From: Fremontodendron californicum
Taxonomy: Eukaryota > Streptophyta > Magnoliopsida > Malvales > Malvaceae
Direction of reading: 5' to 3'
Length of the DNA: 64,000 nucleotides
Assembly (NCBI GenBank): GCA_030761205.1
Contig: JAULJL010000004.1
Coordinates: 22,541,172 to 22,605,171 of the forward strand
Each line of letters begins with the position of its first letter. Positions within the stretch are counted from its first letter, which is position 1. Below the pieces are notes generated by a model. It was not told where the DNA came from. It saw only the letters and a list, made by a program, of their open reading frames with translations, and searched no databases. Positions 46,609 through 57,997 of the stretch are shown piece after piece. The translations under genes were made by a program, and so were the position numbers.

Positions 46609-49088
46609 ATGTCTGAATTTGAAGATATTGGAGCTGATATTAGGTAAGACTTAATTTTTTACCCTTCTTTTTCAATAAAAAAACCCACGATTTTTTTTTT
46701 TATCAATTCTTTATTGAATATTGGACGATTTAAGGAGTATTCGATTGGGGTTTTGTTTGTTTTGATTGTGCATGTAAGAATTAAGGAAATATTATGGGGT
46801 GAATTTGTTTATTTATTTTTTTGTTTAGAGTAACTTTAACTATTTTTACCTTTGGAAGCCAGCTCTTTTATGATTACGAAATTGGATTTTATTATTTTAT
46901 TTGATTTGATCTAACGCTTGTGCGTGGTTGAAATTAGTAAGAGATCAAGATGTATTTTTATTGAATAGTGTAAAGGGATTTTTTGATAGACTGTATAAAA
47001 TATTAGAATTTCTCAAATTTTACTGTTTGGTTTATTAACGTTAGTAGGGTAGGAGAAGAAATGTAATGAAAACGTGAATTTAAACGAAAAAAGATTCAAG
47101 TTTCAGGCCAAACAAAACTATTTGAACCAGTTTAGGTGAGGGTTTTTGTTTATTGTACAACCAAAAAAAAAGAAAATTAAGGTTCAAAATTTGGTTTCGT
47201 CTTCTATTTTGTCCTTTTTCATCAAACAAGCAAGATTTTGTTATTGTTTGAGTTAATGGAGCATGTTATGATGGTCGTCGATTTGTTGGTTGACAGTTCC
47301 GACATTGAAGTTGATGTCTTAAGGTGTGAAAATATAGCAGAGAAAGATGTCAGTGATGAAGAGATTGAAGAAGACGATTTGGAGAGACGAATGTGGAAAG
47401 ATCGTATCAAACTCAAAAGGATTAAGGAAAGACAGAAGATTGCTGCCCAACAGGCTGCGGAAAAGCAAAAACCCAAGCATACCTCTGATCAGGCTCGGAG
47501 GAAGAAAATGTCCAGAGCTCAAGATGGGATTCTTAAGTATATGTTGAAGCTAATGGAAGTTTGCAAAGCACGTGGATTTGTCTATGGCATCATTCCAGAG
47601 AAGGGTAAGCCTGTAAGTGGTGCATCAGATAATATAAGATCTTGGTGGAAAGAAAAGGTGAAGTTTGATAAGAATGGGCCAGCAGCTATAGCCAAGTATG
47701 AGGCAGAGTGTTTAGCTATGAGCGAGTCAGATAACAATAGAAATGGAAACCCACAGAGCAGTCTCCAAGACCTGCAAGATGCTACTCTTGGGTCCCTCTT
47801 GTCTTCTTTGATGCAGCACTGCGAACCCCCTCAGAGAAAGTATCCACTAGAAAAGAGAATTCCTCCACCTTGGTGGCCAACTGGGAATGAAGAGTGGTGG
47901 GTAAAACTAGGGCTACAACAGGGTCAAAGTCCTCCTTATAAGAAGCCACATGATCTTAAGAAGATGTGGAAAGTTGGAGTTTTAACGGCAGTGATAAAGC
48001 ACATGTCACCTGATATTGCAAAGATTCGGAGGCATGTACACCAGTCAAAATGTTTACAAGATAAGATGACAGCAAAAGAGAGTGCAATTTGGTCAGGGGT
48101 TTTGGGCCGAGAGGAAGCTCTGATTCAGCAATCTAGCAGTGATAATAGAATATCTGGCATAACTGAAACGCCCAGAGGTGGTCGTGGTGATAAGAAGCAA
48201 GGTGCCATCTCTAGTGACAGTGATTATGATGTTGATGGTGTTGATGACGGAGTAGGTTCAGTTTCTTCCATAGATGACAGAAGAAATCAACCGACAGATG
48301 CGGAGCCTATGGCCTATATCAGCAATGATGATTCCCATCCGGTCCAAGAGAATGAGCCTGTGGAAAAACAACCTAGGAGGAAGAGACTGCGTTTAAGATC
48401 AAGCCATGGTGATCAACCTGTACTAAGCCATGGTGATCTGCAATCTGGACCATCTCGTGATGAACATGTAAATGCCGAGTCAAGAAGCACTTTGCCTGAC
48501 ATCAACCAAACTGATGTATCGTTTCTGGAATATCAGATGCCTAGCACTCAGCAGGAAAATGGTGCAAGCACAGCATTGACACATGTGGAGAAACATTTAG
48601 ATGTTCAGTCACATCTACCTGCCACTGAATACTGCCATTATCCTTCCATTCCTTGTGCTAATGAAATTTCCACTCAGAGCATGTATGTAGATGGAAGACC
48701 CATGCTCTATCCTTTAGTGAAACATACCGAGCTGCACCATGGTGCTGCATATGAATTTTATAATCCATCGGTTGAATTTAGGCCTCATCATGATGGTCAG
48801 CAAACTCAGATTGAGATGAATGTTCCGCAGATTAGGCCAGAAAACGGGGTTGATGTATCAGTGCCAGGTAGAAATGAACATGAAGTTATTGGGGGAGAAT
48901 TGCACCATTACGTGAAAGACCTATTTCATAATGAGCAAGATAGAGCTGTTCAAAATCCCTTTGGTTCGCCGACAAGTGATCCATCATTTTATGGTGCTTT
49001 TAACAGCCCATTTGAACTTCCATTTGATGGTACAAGTTCACTAGAGGAACTACTTGATGATGACTTGATACAGTACTTTGGAGCTTAG
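46609..49088 (+). CDS. EIL3: Ethylene-insensitive3-like transcription factor (EIL3/SLIM1 type)
   Basis: EIN3/EIL proteins are plant-specific nuclear DNA-binding factors. The EIL3/SLIM1 branch controls the response to sulfur limitation. Two coding exons: 46609-46643 (11 codons plus two bases) and 47297-49088, with a 653-bp intron bounded by GTAAGA and TTGACAG; spliced product 608 residues. Exon 1 gives MSEFEDIGADI and joins SSDIEVD, the usual acidic EIL start, so the in-frame upstream extension in exon 2's reading frame is intron. Landmarks: LERRMWKD at 40-47, basic KLKRIKERQ, then the DNA-binding core from KKMSRAQDGILKYMLKLMEV (about 81) through GKPVSGASDNIRSWWKEKVK, PPWWPTGNEEWW and KPHDLKKMWKVGVLTAVIKH to about residue 300. 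The SDSDYDVDG motif and the C-terminal QYFGA resemble Arabidopsis EIL3 more than EIN3. The frame is intact, so the gene is probably functional. Confidence 0.93.
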
Positions 49089-49110
49089 GTTGGAAATTTT
49101 GATATGTCAG

Positions 49111-49187
49111 GTAAACCTTTTCTCTTCAACCCCCTGTTTCATTTATGAATGATTCATAATTTGTTGGATTTGATGTTAGTTTTGCAG
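49111..49187 (+). other. Likely intron in the EIL3 3' UTR
   Basis: A CAG/GTAAAC donor at 49111 and a TTTTGCAG acceptor ending at 49187 bound a 77-bp T-rich stretch 22 bases after the stop codon. Such an intron so close after the stop would not be expected to trigger nonsense-mediated decay. Confidence 0.5.
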
Positions 49188-50139
49188 GAAGTGTGAAATC
49201 ATGCATTCATTACAGACCTGGATGGAGGAATTTCTCTCATCCATTAGTCTTTCTAGTACGGGTGTTATCATTTGAGCATGCAAAGACTGTAAGGCAAGTC
49301 AAATTTTCTAATTTAGTTTTGCTCATCTTTCAAAGAAGACCAAAAGCACATAATTTTTTGTGTCATATTCCCCAGGTTTCCCTGAATGGTAATTGATGTG
49401 GAGGGGTTCACGCAAATGTGTCAATTTTAGAAACTGTCCATATGAAAAACTTGTGACATTTTCCTTGTTTCCTTTGGACAAAATAACTCATTAATCAATA
49501 TATTTCTTTCCTTGTAAATCAATTTCTATCTGTATGTTATTATATATACAACCTATCATTTGCTAACCTTCCCCCACCCAACACTACTCCCTTACTATTG
49601 ACTCTGCAGCTGTTTGTTATTTTGTTTTATCTTCAATGTTTTTGCATTTGTATAGGGCTAGTTTATTGCAAAATAGATGCTTTTTGAGCTTTGGATTATT
49701 GTGTACTGTGTAGTGCATAGACATACTAGATTAGGACTTTTCTTAGGGGTAATTCTTAAAGAATCCAATCCTCGCTTGTAAATATGGATAACTTTATTCA
49801 AATTCTTATACGATTATATTTTGCTTCCCTGGGTCGCTTCCAATGCTCTGCTCTTTGGTTCTATTAATATTATTATTCCTCACAGAGAAAGAAAACTCCC
49901 TGCTGTTGTGTTATAATCATATAGCATTAGCAATCGCAAGTTCAGTCCCATAAAGTGCTACATTTTATTACTGAAATCTCTGATAAAACAAGGACTTGTA
50001 AATGGTAGTTAATGGTTAGTAACTTGAGAAGGAATGCATGCATAATAAGACTTGTGAAGCATGTTGCTATTAGTTTTGTTTATCACTGTGTTGCTCATAT
50101 GAAATTACCTTACCATTGAAATTATTAAATTAGATTTTC
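49188..50139. other. EIL3 3' UTR and intergenic sequence
   Basis: Unique-looking AT-rich sequence without a gene. The mRNA end is probably within the first few hundred bases. A 67-codon frame at 49193-49396 has no recognisable content. Confidence 0.5.
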
Positions 50140-50730
50140 GAAGTCCGGTTGGGTAGGAGCACCTATTTGATAGCCCAACAAAAGAGTTGTCTAGCGAATG
50201 ACTCAACCTCTCCTCGCTACCTTAGCCTTAAGTCTGAACCTGAACTCCGGAAAAGTTCCTTCGTTTTGTTTCAATGGAAGCTAGATTGCCACCTTCATCA
50301 AGCCTAGATAGCAAGAAGCAAAGCTAGGCCATTCCCTTCCGTTAGGGATGTTCTCGCCTGTCCTCTCGCTATGGTGAGGGTTCAACCGCAACCTCTATTT
50401 CCCGGTAAAAAAGCTTACTTAAATTAAATAGATGATCCTCTCTTTCTCAGGACTTTGCGATTATATCATCTACATATACTTCGACTTCTTTGTGCATAAG
50501 TTGGTGGGAATATCTTGCTCCGGCCTTTTCGAAGCCAAAAGGCCATTACCCTGTAGGAGAAGGTGCCCCATGTAGTTTATTCATGATGTCCTTTCTCTGC
50601 CATCAACATTTGATTGTAAGCGGAGAAGCCATCCATAAAAGACAGCATGCTGTAAGATCCTGATATAGAAATAATGTAAAGAAGGGCTGAACCGATATTG
50701 TTGTTTCGCCTATTGAGATTGCCTAGTTGC
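50140..50730. other. Organelle-like patch, richer in GC than its surroundings
   Basis: About 600 bp with sharp changes in base composition at both ends. Phrases such as agaagcaaagctaggcc and gttagggatgttctcgcctg resemble plant mitochondrial intergenic DNA, as I recall it. It includes a reverse-transcriptase remnant (50451-50655). Such remnants are known from plant mitochondrial genomes, so a mitochondrial insertion in the nucleus is the likely source. A search is needed to confirm. Confidence 0.45.
50451..50655 (-). pseudogene. Ty3/gypsy reverse-transcriptase fragment
   Basis: In minus sense it reads SFMDGFSAYNQMLMAEK, then WGTFSYRVMAFGFEKAGA, then HKEVEVYVDDIIAKS, the block containing the catalytic YVDD (codons at 50462-50479). 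Stops and the GFEKAGA-type changes show it is dead. It is the only recognisable pol sequence in the window and is not part of elements A or B. Confidence 0.75.
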
Positions 50731-50879
50731 TGACGATACAGGTGATTGGAACTCAGGTTTCTTAGCTTTTTTTTCTTCTTAATTTTTTATTTTATACTGA
50801 TGATCTTGGGTTATATAGTAAATTTCACCATTGGTAATTAAATTTTATGTAAAATTCCATTTGAATCGGTAAACTTTAA

Positions 50880-52440
50880 TTTATTCCAATTACGTTAGAA
50901 TAAAGATATGTCGATATTGATTCAAATTCAAAAAATTCGATCAATTCACCCGAATCCAAACTCAATCTAACTTGATTTGACTAGAAAAGTTAACAACTCG
51001 AATTTGATTTAACCTGAATCCGAAATGATCTTAATTCAAATTAACCGAACTAAAAATATTCGAACTCAAATTGATTCGAATAATTAATCCAAAATTAAAT
51101 TAAGTATAATTTTATTTTAAAAATATTAATTTAATAAAAATAATAATTATAATATAAATTATTAATTTATTTTAATCTTATAACTTGTAATTATCATGTT
51201 TTTAGTATGATAAAATATGCACTATGCAGACAGTGACTATGAGGATAATTTGAAAATAAAAAAGAAACTCGATGTTATTATATATAGTTTTAGGGTATTA
51301 GAAATTAAATTTTAATCAATCGGTTGTAAATCACTTTTAATATTTTTATATTAAATCAAACATTTGGATTGAATAAATAGTAAGTTTGTTATATTTATTT
51401 ATAAGTAAATTTGTTATATTATTACCTTAATAACCTTCTTAAATTAATTGTTTTAGACTTCAAGATAATTGTTCAAAGACTAAAATAGTCTTCTAAATAT
51501 ATAATAATCTCTTAAATAAATAATAAAATTGTTATATCAATTATGATAATCTTATAATAAGATTTAAAATAAATTATATATTTTAATTATCATGGATATA
51601 CTTATGATAATTTTATAATATTATTTATCTTTATACATATTTTTTTTAAAATAAAGGTATTATTTTTATTTTAAAACTATAATCCATTATCATGTAATTT
51701 ATAATAAAATATATAAAATGGATTGTTAATAATGATACATATATTTTATCATAATGATTTATACGTTATGTTATAATAATATCTTATCATATAATTTAGA
51801 TCGAATTATATAATCTCTTATCCTTATACATGTTATTTTTAGGGTATATATGTTATTTTTATTTTAAATGTATAATATCTTAAGTGTTATCATGTGATTT
51901 TCTAGAAGTATATATAATAAGGCAATATGAATGTGTATCGTATTTTAATGATTTGTACACTGCGTTATAACAATACATTTATAAATATGTAAATAGATTG
52001 AGATAACGATTTCAAGTACACAATAATACTCGTTTAAGTAAAACGGTTACTCGAATTTGAAAAATTATCGGACTATGCTCGAATCCAAAAAAAATCAGGT
52101 CAAATAGATATTTATTTTTAAATTAAAAATTACAATGTTTATATTTTTAAATATTATTTATTACTTAGTTTCTATATTTCAATAAAATTCTAATTTAATC
52201 TGACTTGATCAAATAATTTGTTTAAATTTGATCTAATTTGATTTTAAAATAAAAAAAAAAAAAAAAAAATTGAACCTAAATGATCTGAAACCGAATAATC
52301 TGAGTGTCAAACCTGAATGACCTGAACCAGAAATAATCTGAACCTGAAAGTGATCCAAAAATTTTAAGATCCGAATTAATTAAATCCCGTATTAATCCGA
52401 CCCGAAACCATCCCAATCCGTTCAATTGACCAGTCCTGTC
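50880..52440. repeat. AT-rich transposon debris
   Basis: Both ends are rich in motifs such as ccgaatccaaactcaat and aacctgaatccgaaatg, the word-like pattern of degenerate AT-rich plant repeats. The middle (51100-52130) is more than three-quarters A/T with no frame. No family could be named. Confidence 0.4.
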
Positions 52441-52454
52441 TTTGTTAACTATTA

Positions 52455-53229
52455 AATCTAGTCACTTTAACAAATTTCATTAAAAAAATTAACTGAAAAA
52501 TTATGTGGCTGTCAAATAAGTGATTACAATAGTGTCGTGGTAACGATTTTTGAACTGCTAAACGTAAATTATAAAAATAAGAGAGTCATCGTCAATTTTT
52601 TTATTATATGTGATTGATCATTTATAAATAAATAAATAAATAAATATTAAAAAAAAAAATTAAGATCTGTGTAAAAATCAAAGAATATAAAATAGGAAGC
52701 AATCGACGTTGTTACTGCTAAGATCATGGAGCCAGAAAGATAGGCACCGATGCTTACGATGGAAGAATGCAACAAATCCATAATGCCGATGTTCCTTCCC
52801 CCTTTTGGTTCTAACTAAGCCTATTCACAGATTGAGTTATCTTTTGATAGGTTCGGTTTAATTTAAATCGGATTTATCAGATCAGACAGATTCGAATTAA
52901 GTTTGGACAAAATTTTAGTAATTCAGGTCAACTCAAATTATTATTTACATAATAAAAATATTTTTATTTAAATTTAATTATATATTAATATAAATATTTT
53001 TTTAATTATTTAATATTTTTTAAATAATAAAATTGGATTCGGCCCGATCAAGGTTTGAACAAATAAAATAAAATTATCTAAAACCAGATCCGACCCGATC
53101 CATCCGGTTCAACACAATCCCTGATACAACCCATGGTAACCATTGAAAGAACCTTATTTGTAGTTTCCTTAACAAGGTTGAAAATTTTTATAAGGGGTAA
53201 GAAAATAAAGATGCATTTTTCTGGGTTTT
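52455..53229. repeat. Duplicated noncoding block, copy 2, left part
   Basis: Aligns with 43261-43490 and with 44374-44660. It ends at the left terminal inverted repeat of the Mutator-like element. A minus-strand frame (52781-52650, starting MDLLHSSIVSIGAYL) is short and only partly kept in copy 1. Confidence 0.78.
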
Positions 53230-53230
53230 T

Positions 53231-53430
53231 TTTAACATAATATAGCTAAATTTTTTTTATTTATCGAAGTACCGTTATTTTGAGATTAATTTCTAAAATC
53301 TACTAGTTTTAAAATCAGCTGGAAAATCGTCATCCTCCATAACGATTTCTCAGCGTGTATTTGAAAAAAATTTCAAAAAACACCAAGAAAAATTGCCATG
53401 GGGGTGGCGGTTTCCCTTGCTGTTGTATTT
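53231..53430 (+). repeat. Left terminal inverted repeat of the MULE
   Basis: ataatatagctaaattt... through tcagcgtgtattt and ggcggtttcccttg aligns with the reverse complement of 60579-60771 over about 200 bp, at around 70 percent by eye. Confidence 0.82.
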
Positions 53431-53887
53431 TTAAAAAAAAATTTGTTATTTTAATTTAAAATTACAATGGTTATAAAAAAAAGTTGCAAATTTTTTTTAA
53501 AAAATTTTGTATTTTAATTTTAAAAATTGCAAACGGATATTAAAAAATTAAATAAAAAAAATTACCTTGGTTTGTTTTTTCTTTTTCTAAATATATATAC
53601 TAAAATTTTATAATTTATTTAATTTTATAAAAAATAAAATTTATTATTTTAATTTTATAAAAAATAAAATTTTATTTCTTATTAAAATTATACAAAAAAA
53701 TTATTTCTTATTAAAATTTTATATAAAATAAAATTTCTTATTTAAATTTTATATAAAATAAAATTTCTTATTTAAATTTTTAAAAAAATAATCTTTTTTC
53801 TTATTTTAGTTTTATATAAATTAAAAATTAATTTCTTATTTGAATTTTATATAAAATTAAATTTTATTTCTTATTTTAATTTTATGT

Positions 53888-54330
53888 TGCTGAAAATATT
53901 GGAATTTGATTCCTTATACAATGGATGGGACTAATGATTTAGGGTTAGGGTTAGAGTTTCAGCTATTTTTCAGTCAACCAAATGCTGCAGAAAATATTGG
54001 AATTGGATTCCTTCTGCAATTGATGGGACTATTGACTAGATTTAGGGTTAGGGTTTCAGCTATTTTCCAGTCAATCAAATGCTGCAGAAAATATTGAAAT
54101 TTGATTCCTTCTACAATGGATGGGATTAATGATTTAGGGTTAGGGTTTCAGCTATTTTTCAGTCAATCAAATGCTGCAGAAAATATTGGAATTGGATTCC
54201 TTCTGCAATGGATTGGACTATTGACCAGATTTATGGTTAGGGTTATGGTTTCAGCTATTTTTCAGTCAATCAAAATGCTGCAGAAAATATTGGAATTGGA
54301 TTCTTTCTGCAATGGATGGGACTATTGGAC
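53888..54330 (+). repeat. Subterminal 92-104 bp array carrying telobox motifs
   Basis: tgctg(ca)gaaaatattgg starts at 53888, 53983, 54080, 54172 and 54276. The units carry ttagggttagggtttcagc or a variant, that is the plant telobox AAACCCTAA in reverse. The array lies some 320-770 bp upstream of the transposase start, in the place of a promoter. Confidence 0.85.
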
Positions 54331-56746
54331 AGTCCAGTACAAAAGATGGGATTTATCATCAGTTTTTTCATTGAATGAGTTATCAGTTTTTCAGTCAATT
54401 AACCCTAGCCAGAAAATGAGAATCAGATTCCATCTTGTACAAAGGATGGGATTTGTCATCCGGTACAACACAATGAACCATTATAAATTCATAATACTGA
54501 TGAAGGTTTACAATACCCCCTACAACAGTTTTTCAATCAGATTTTTTTTTAGTGCTAATACCTCCTCATTCTCATCATTCTCTATTTCTTCTTTCTTTTG
54601 CTGAGTGATAATACCTCCATTCTCATCCTTCTTAGTTTCATTACTACACAACATGAGCAACAGAGTGATCGCACTGGTCTACTATAATGGCCAAATTCAT
54701 AATACTGATGAAGGTGCTACCTTTGATTGTGAACGTTCTAAAAGCTTTCTTGTTGATGAAGACGTCACATTAGAGGAACTGAAGCTGCAAATTCATACAA
54801 AAATTAAAGCTGGAAATAGAAAAAAGTTTCAGAGATTAAGTATAGGCATCCTCTTTCTATTGGTGAAGGATGTGTCGATATAGAACATTTCCACTTGAAG
54901 ATGATGATGATGTCAGAATCATGTTTTATGCTCACGAGACATTTGCAAATGTTGGTGTACTTGAGTTATATGCTGACATAGAGGATGTTCATGATGATTG
55001 TGGGCCTTCAAATGTTCGCACTACAGAAAACTTTCTCACAGAAGATGATGATTCTAGGTCGTTCTATGTTCACACTACATATGACGTTCCCACAGAAGAA
55101 GTCGTTCCGCTATCTCAAGCTACAACGTTTCATAATTCATTAGTCTCACAAACAATGCCTACTGCTCTCGAAGATGAGCCAGCTGGTGTTGAGCCTGTTC
55201 CTCCATGTGGAGTTCATGGTGAATATGTTGGTGACTTTAGTGAGAGCAGGAAGAGGATGCTGAATTCGCAAATGGGAGTGATGACAACAGTGATTCTGAC
55301 CCAAACGTCGTCCCTGCTGAGATCAACACTCATGGAGATCTTCCCCCATATGAGGCTGCATCCCATATGCACACCCTGGATCTAGAGCAATGCAAGTGCC
55401 AGAATTTTCTGAGTATGCTCATACATTTGCTACGCCTCTGACTTTTGATCTATCTACAGTTGATCGGTGTGTTGGGTTACAATTTCCAACGAAAGAGGCT
55501 GTGCTTTCAGCTATTAAGCACTATAACATCAAAAACTCTGTAAATTACAGAGTAATTGAATCTGAGCGGACCAAATATTATGCCAAATGTCTAATGTATG
55601 GGAAAGGGTGCAATTGGAGAATAAGGACAACATTTATGAAGAAGAAACAGGCATGGGAGATTAGAAAATATGAAGGGCCTCATACTTGCACATCGGGGAG
55701 GATTTCACAAGATCATTGCAAGTTAGATTCTAACATGATATGTTCATGCATTCTGTCATTGGTCCAAGCAAATCCGGAGATCTCCGTTTCAATTTTGATC
55801 GTTGAGATGCTAATCCGGTATGGATACATCACCTCCTATAAGAAAGCGTGTAAAGCAAAGCAAAAGGAAATTGTTCGAGTTTTTGGCGATTGGGATAGAT
55901 CGTACAATGAGCTACCTAAATGGTTAGGTGCAATGCAACATTTCGTTCCTGGTACAATTGTGGAATTACAAACGGTACTTGCATATCACGGTGATCGACT
56001 AGTCCAGGGTAAGAGAATATTTCATCAACTTTTTTGGACATTCAAATTGTGAATTGAAGGGTATCCGTATTGTAAACCTATTGTGCAAATAGACGGTACT
56101 TTCTTATATGGAAAATACGAAGGAACACTATTGTTAGCTATTGCACAAGATGGCAACCGAAACATACTCCTAATTGCCTTTGCCATTATGGAGGGTGAGA
56201 CAACGGAGGCTTGGTCATTCTTTCTCACTAATTTGCGTAGACATGTGACAAAACAGCCTGGCATATGCTTGATGTCTGATCGACATGAAGTCATCAAATC
56301 TGCGATCAGACGCGATGGTAGTGGATGGAATCCTCCACATGCATATTCAATGTACTGCATTCGACACATTGTAGCTAACTTTATGAAGAAGTTTAACAAT
56401 AAGGAATTGCGTCGACACATTGTTAACATGGGTATGGAATCGAATCATAGTCATTATATCTCTTATATTTCCTTTAGTATATCAAATAATACTGAAATTC
56501 ACAAGTCTTTTCTTTTTAATTTTATCAGGATACGAGTTGAGGCGATCGAGTTTTCATTTCATCTATGAGAATCTTCGTGGAGAAAATGTAGAGGCGGCTA
56601 ATTAGTTTGATAGGATCCCCAAGGATAAGTGGGCCCAATCATATGATCAAGGAAGACGTTATGGCCATATGACAACCAACCTAGCTGAATCTATCAATTC
56701 GGTATTGAAGGGAACGCGTCATCTTCCCGTTACTGCTTTAGTGCAA

Positions 56747-56794
56747 TCAACATATTATAGGTTGGTGCAATCAACATATTATAGGTTGAATGCA
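56747..56794 (+). repeat. In-frame 24-bp duplication in the transposase
   Basis: The unit encoding VQSTYYRL occurs twice in a row; related transposases as I recall them have it once. It does not shift the frame. Confidence 0.8.
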
Positions 56795-57270
56795 CTTTTT
56801 GTTAAGATGGGGAACAAGCAAATTACAATGATGGAGGGAGGGAAGGCACACATACTGTGAAACAGTCACACAGGCTATGCAAGAAAATCGTCGAAAAGCT
56901 AACTCCCACTTTGTTCGTAATTTAATGCGAGTAGATCAATCTTTTCTGATTGAAGAGTTAGTTGATCCACAAGAGGGTGTTCCTGCGATGAAGTACAAAG
57001 TCAAGCTTAGTGACATGTGGTGTGACTGTGGAAAGTTTCAAGCACAAAGGTTCCCTTGTTCACATGTAGTTGCTGCTTGTGCACATGTCCATGTAGATTA
57101 CATGCTGTGGACAATGTCTATAGACTGAAAACTATATTGAATGTTTATAGGCATGAGTTCCAACCAGTTGGAAATGAAGGTTATTGGCCTCAATATGATG
57201 GTCCAAAAGTGTGTCCCAATCAAGAAATGTGGAGAAATCCACATGGTCGGCCAAAATCAAGTCATATTCG

Positions 57271-57376
57271 TAATGAAATGGACCTCAGGGAGAAAGGCCA
57301 ACCAAAACGTTGTGGATTATGCTTAATGAAATGGACTTCAGGGAGAAAGGCCAACCAAAACGTTGTGGATTATGCA
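57271..57376 (+). repeat. 53-bp tandem duplication that shifts the transposase frame
   Basis: Units 57271-57323 and 57324-57376 differ at two positions. 53 is not a multiple of three, so the duplication moves the C-terminal zinc knuckle out of the upstream frame. Confidence 0.85.
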
Positions 57377-57997
57377 GAAATGAAGGTCATAGCCGTCGAA
57401 AATGTCTGCATCAATCTGGCATATCGGGTGAGAGTTCGCATCAACAATAAAGGAATTACATGTTTTCATAACCTGTAATATTTACATATTTTGCCATTAA
57501 GGGAAAATGTTATGCAAGTTTTTTTCCACTTATCATGTAATCTGGATTATTATTTTATATAAAATTAAGAAATTTTATAAATTAACATTTTTAAAAATAT
57601 ATTGGATAATAAATTAAATTACATTTTTATAAATTAAATAACAACATCAACATTTTAGTTAGATATGCTGAATAAAAAATAAAATATAAATAACAAAATT
57701 AACATTTTTAAAAATATATTCAATAATAAATAATAAAATTTAAAATAACAATTAATTTCCCAACAAATTTAAAATAAATAACATGAAATGCAAAACATAT
57801 AAATTTATATATTACAAATTTAAAATACATTGTAGTTAGATATTGATAAAAGTACATTTATTCTAATTATTGCGTGGTGTAGAGCAACAGTGTCGAGCTC
57901 TCCTAGTGCGTGGTGGTTGGACCCGTCGTTCAACCTCCTCAATGGCACGTATTCACGATCGACCACGACCTCTTGCTGTAACCGCCACTGGTTTTGG

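Larger units (their letters stand above)
54653..57450 (+). pseudogene. mudrA-like: MURA-type Mutator transposase, decayed
   Basis: Would cut and rejoin the element ends. Start ATG 54653 (MSNRVIALVYYNGQIHNTDEG), the usual N-terminus of this family. Domains in order: N-terminal acidic part ending in FPLEDDDDVRIMFYAH; MuDR DNA-binding domain (about 55440-55720, with GLQFPTKEAVLSAIKHY and a CxxxxxxGCNWRIR metal site); MULE catalytic domain with Asp at 56092-56094 (QIDGTFLYGKY) and Asp in LMSDRHEVIKSAI; SWIM finger CDCGKFQAQRFPCSH (57021-57065); C-terminal CX2CX4HX4C knuckle near 57367-57400. A 97-bp intron fits 56432-56528. Lesions: frameshifts near 54825, 54875, 55250, 55385, 56850 and 57105, stops at 56050-56052 and 56603-56605, and two internal duplications (56747-56794, 57271-57376). 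It cannot be functional. Confidence 0.88.

Noticed and set aside
47238..47296. N-terminal extension of the EIL3 frame
   Set aside because: It has no EIL-like sequence, ends exactly at a TTGACAG acceptor, and exon 1 at 46609 supplies the expected N-terminus.
52650..52781. Short minus-strand frame starting MDLLHSSIVSIGAYL
   Set aside because: Hydrophobic and partly present in copy 1, but copy 1 lacks the start and no family is recognised; too short to call a gene.
53212..53230. Target site duplication of the MULE
   Set aside because: The left flank is a T run and does not match cctactcaat on the right; comparison with copy 1 confirms an insertion but no intact duplication.
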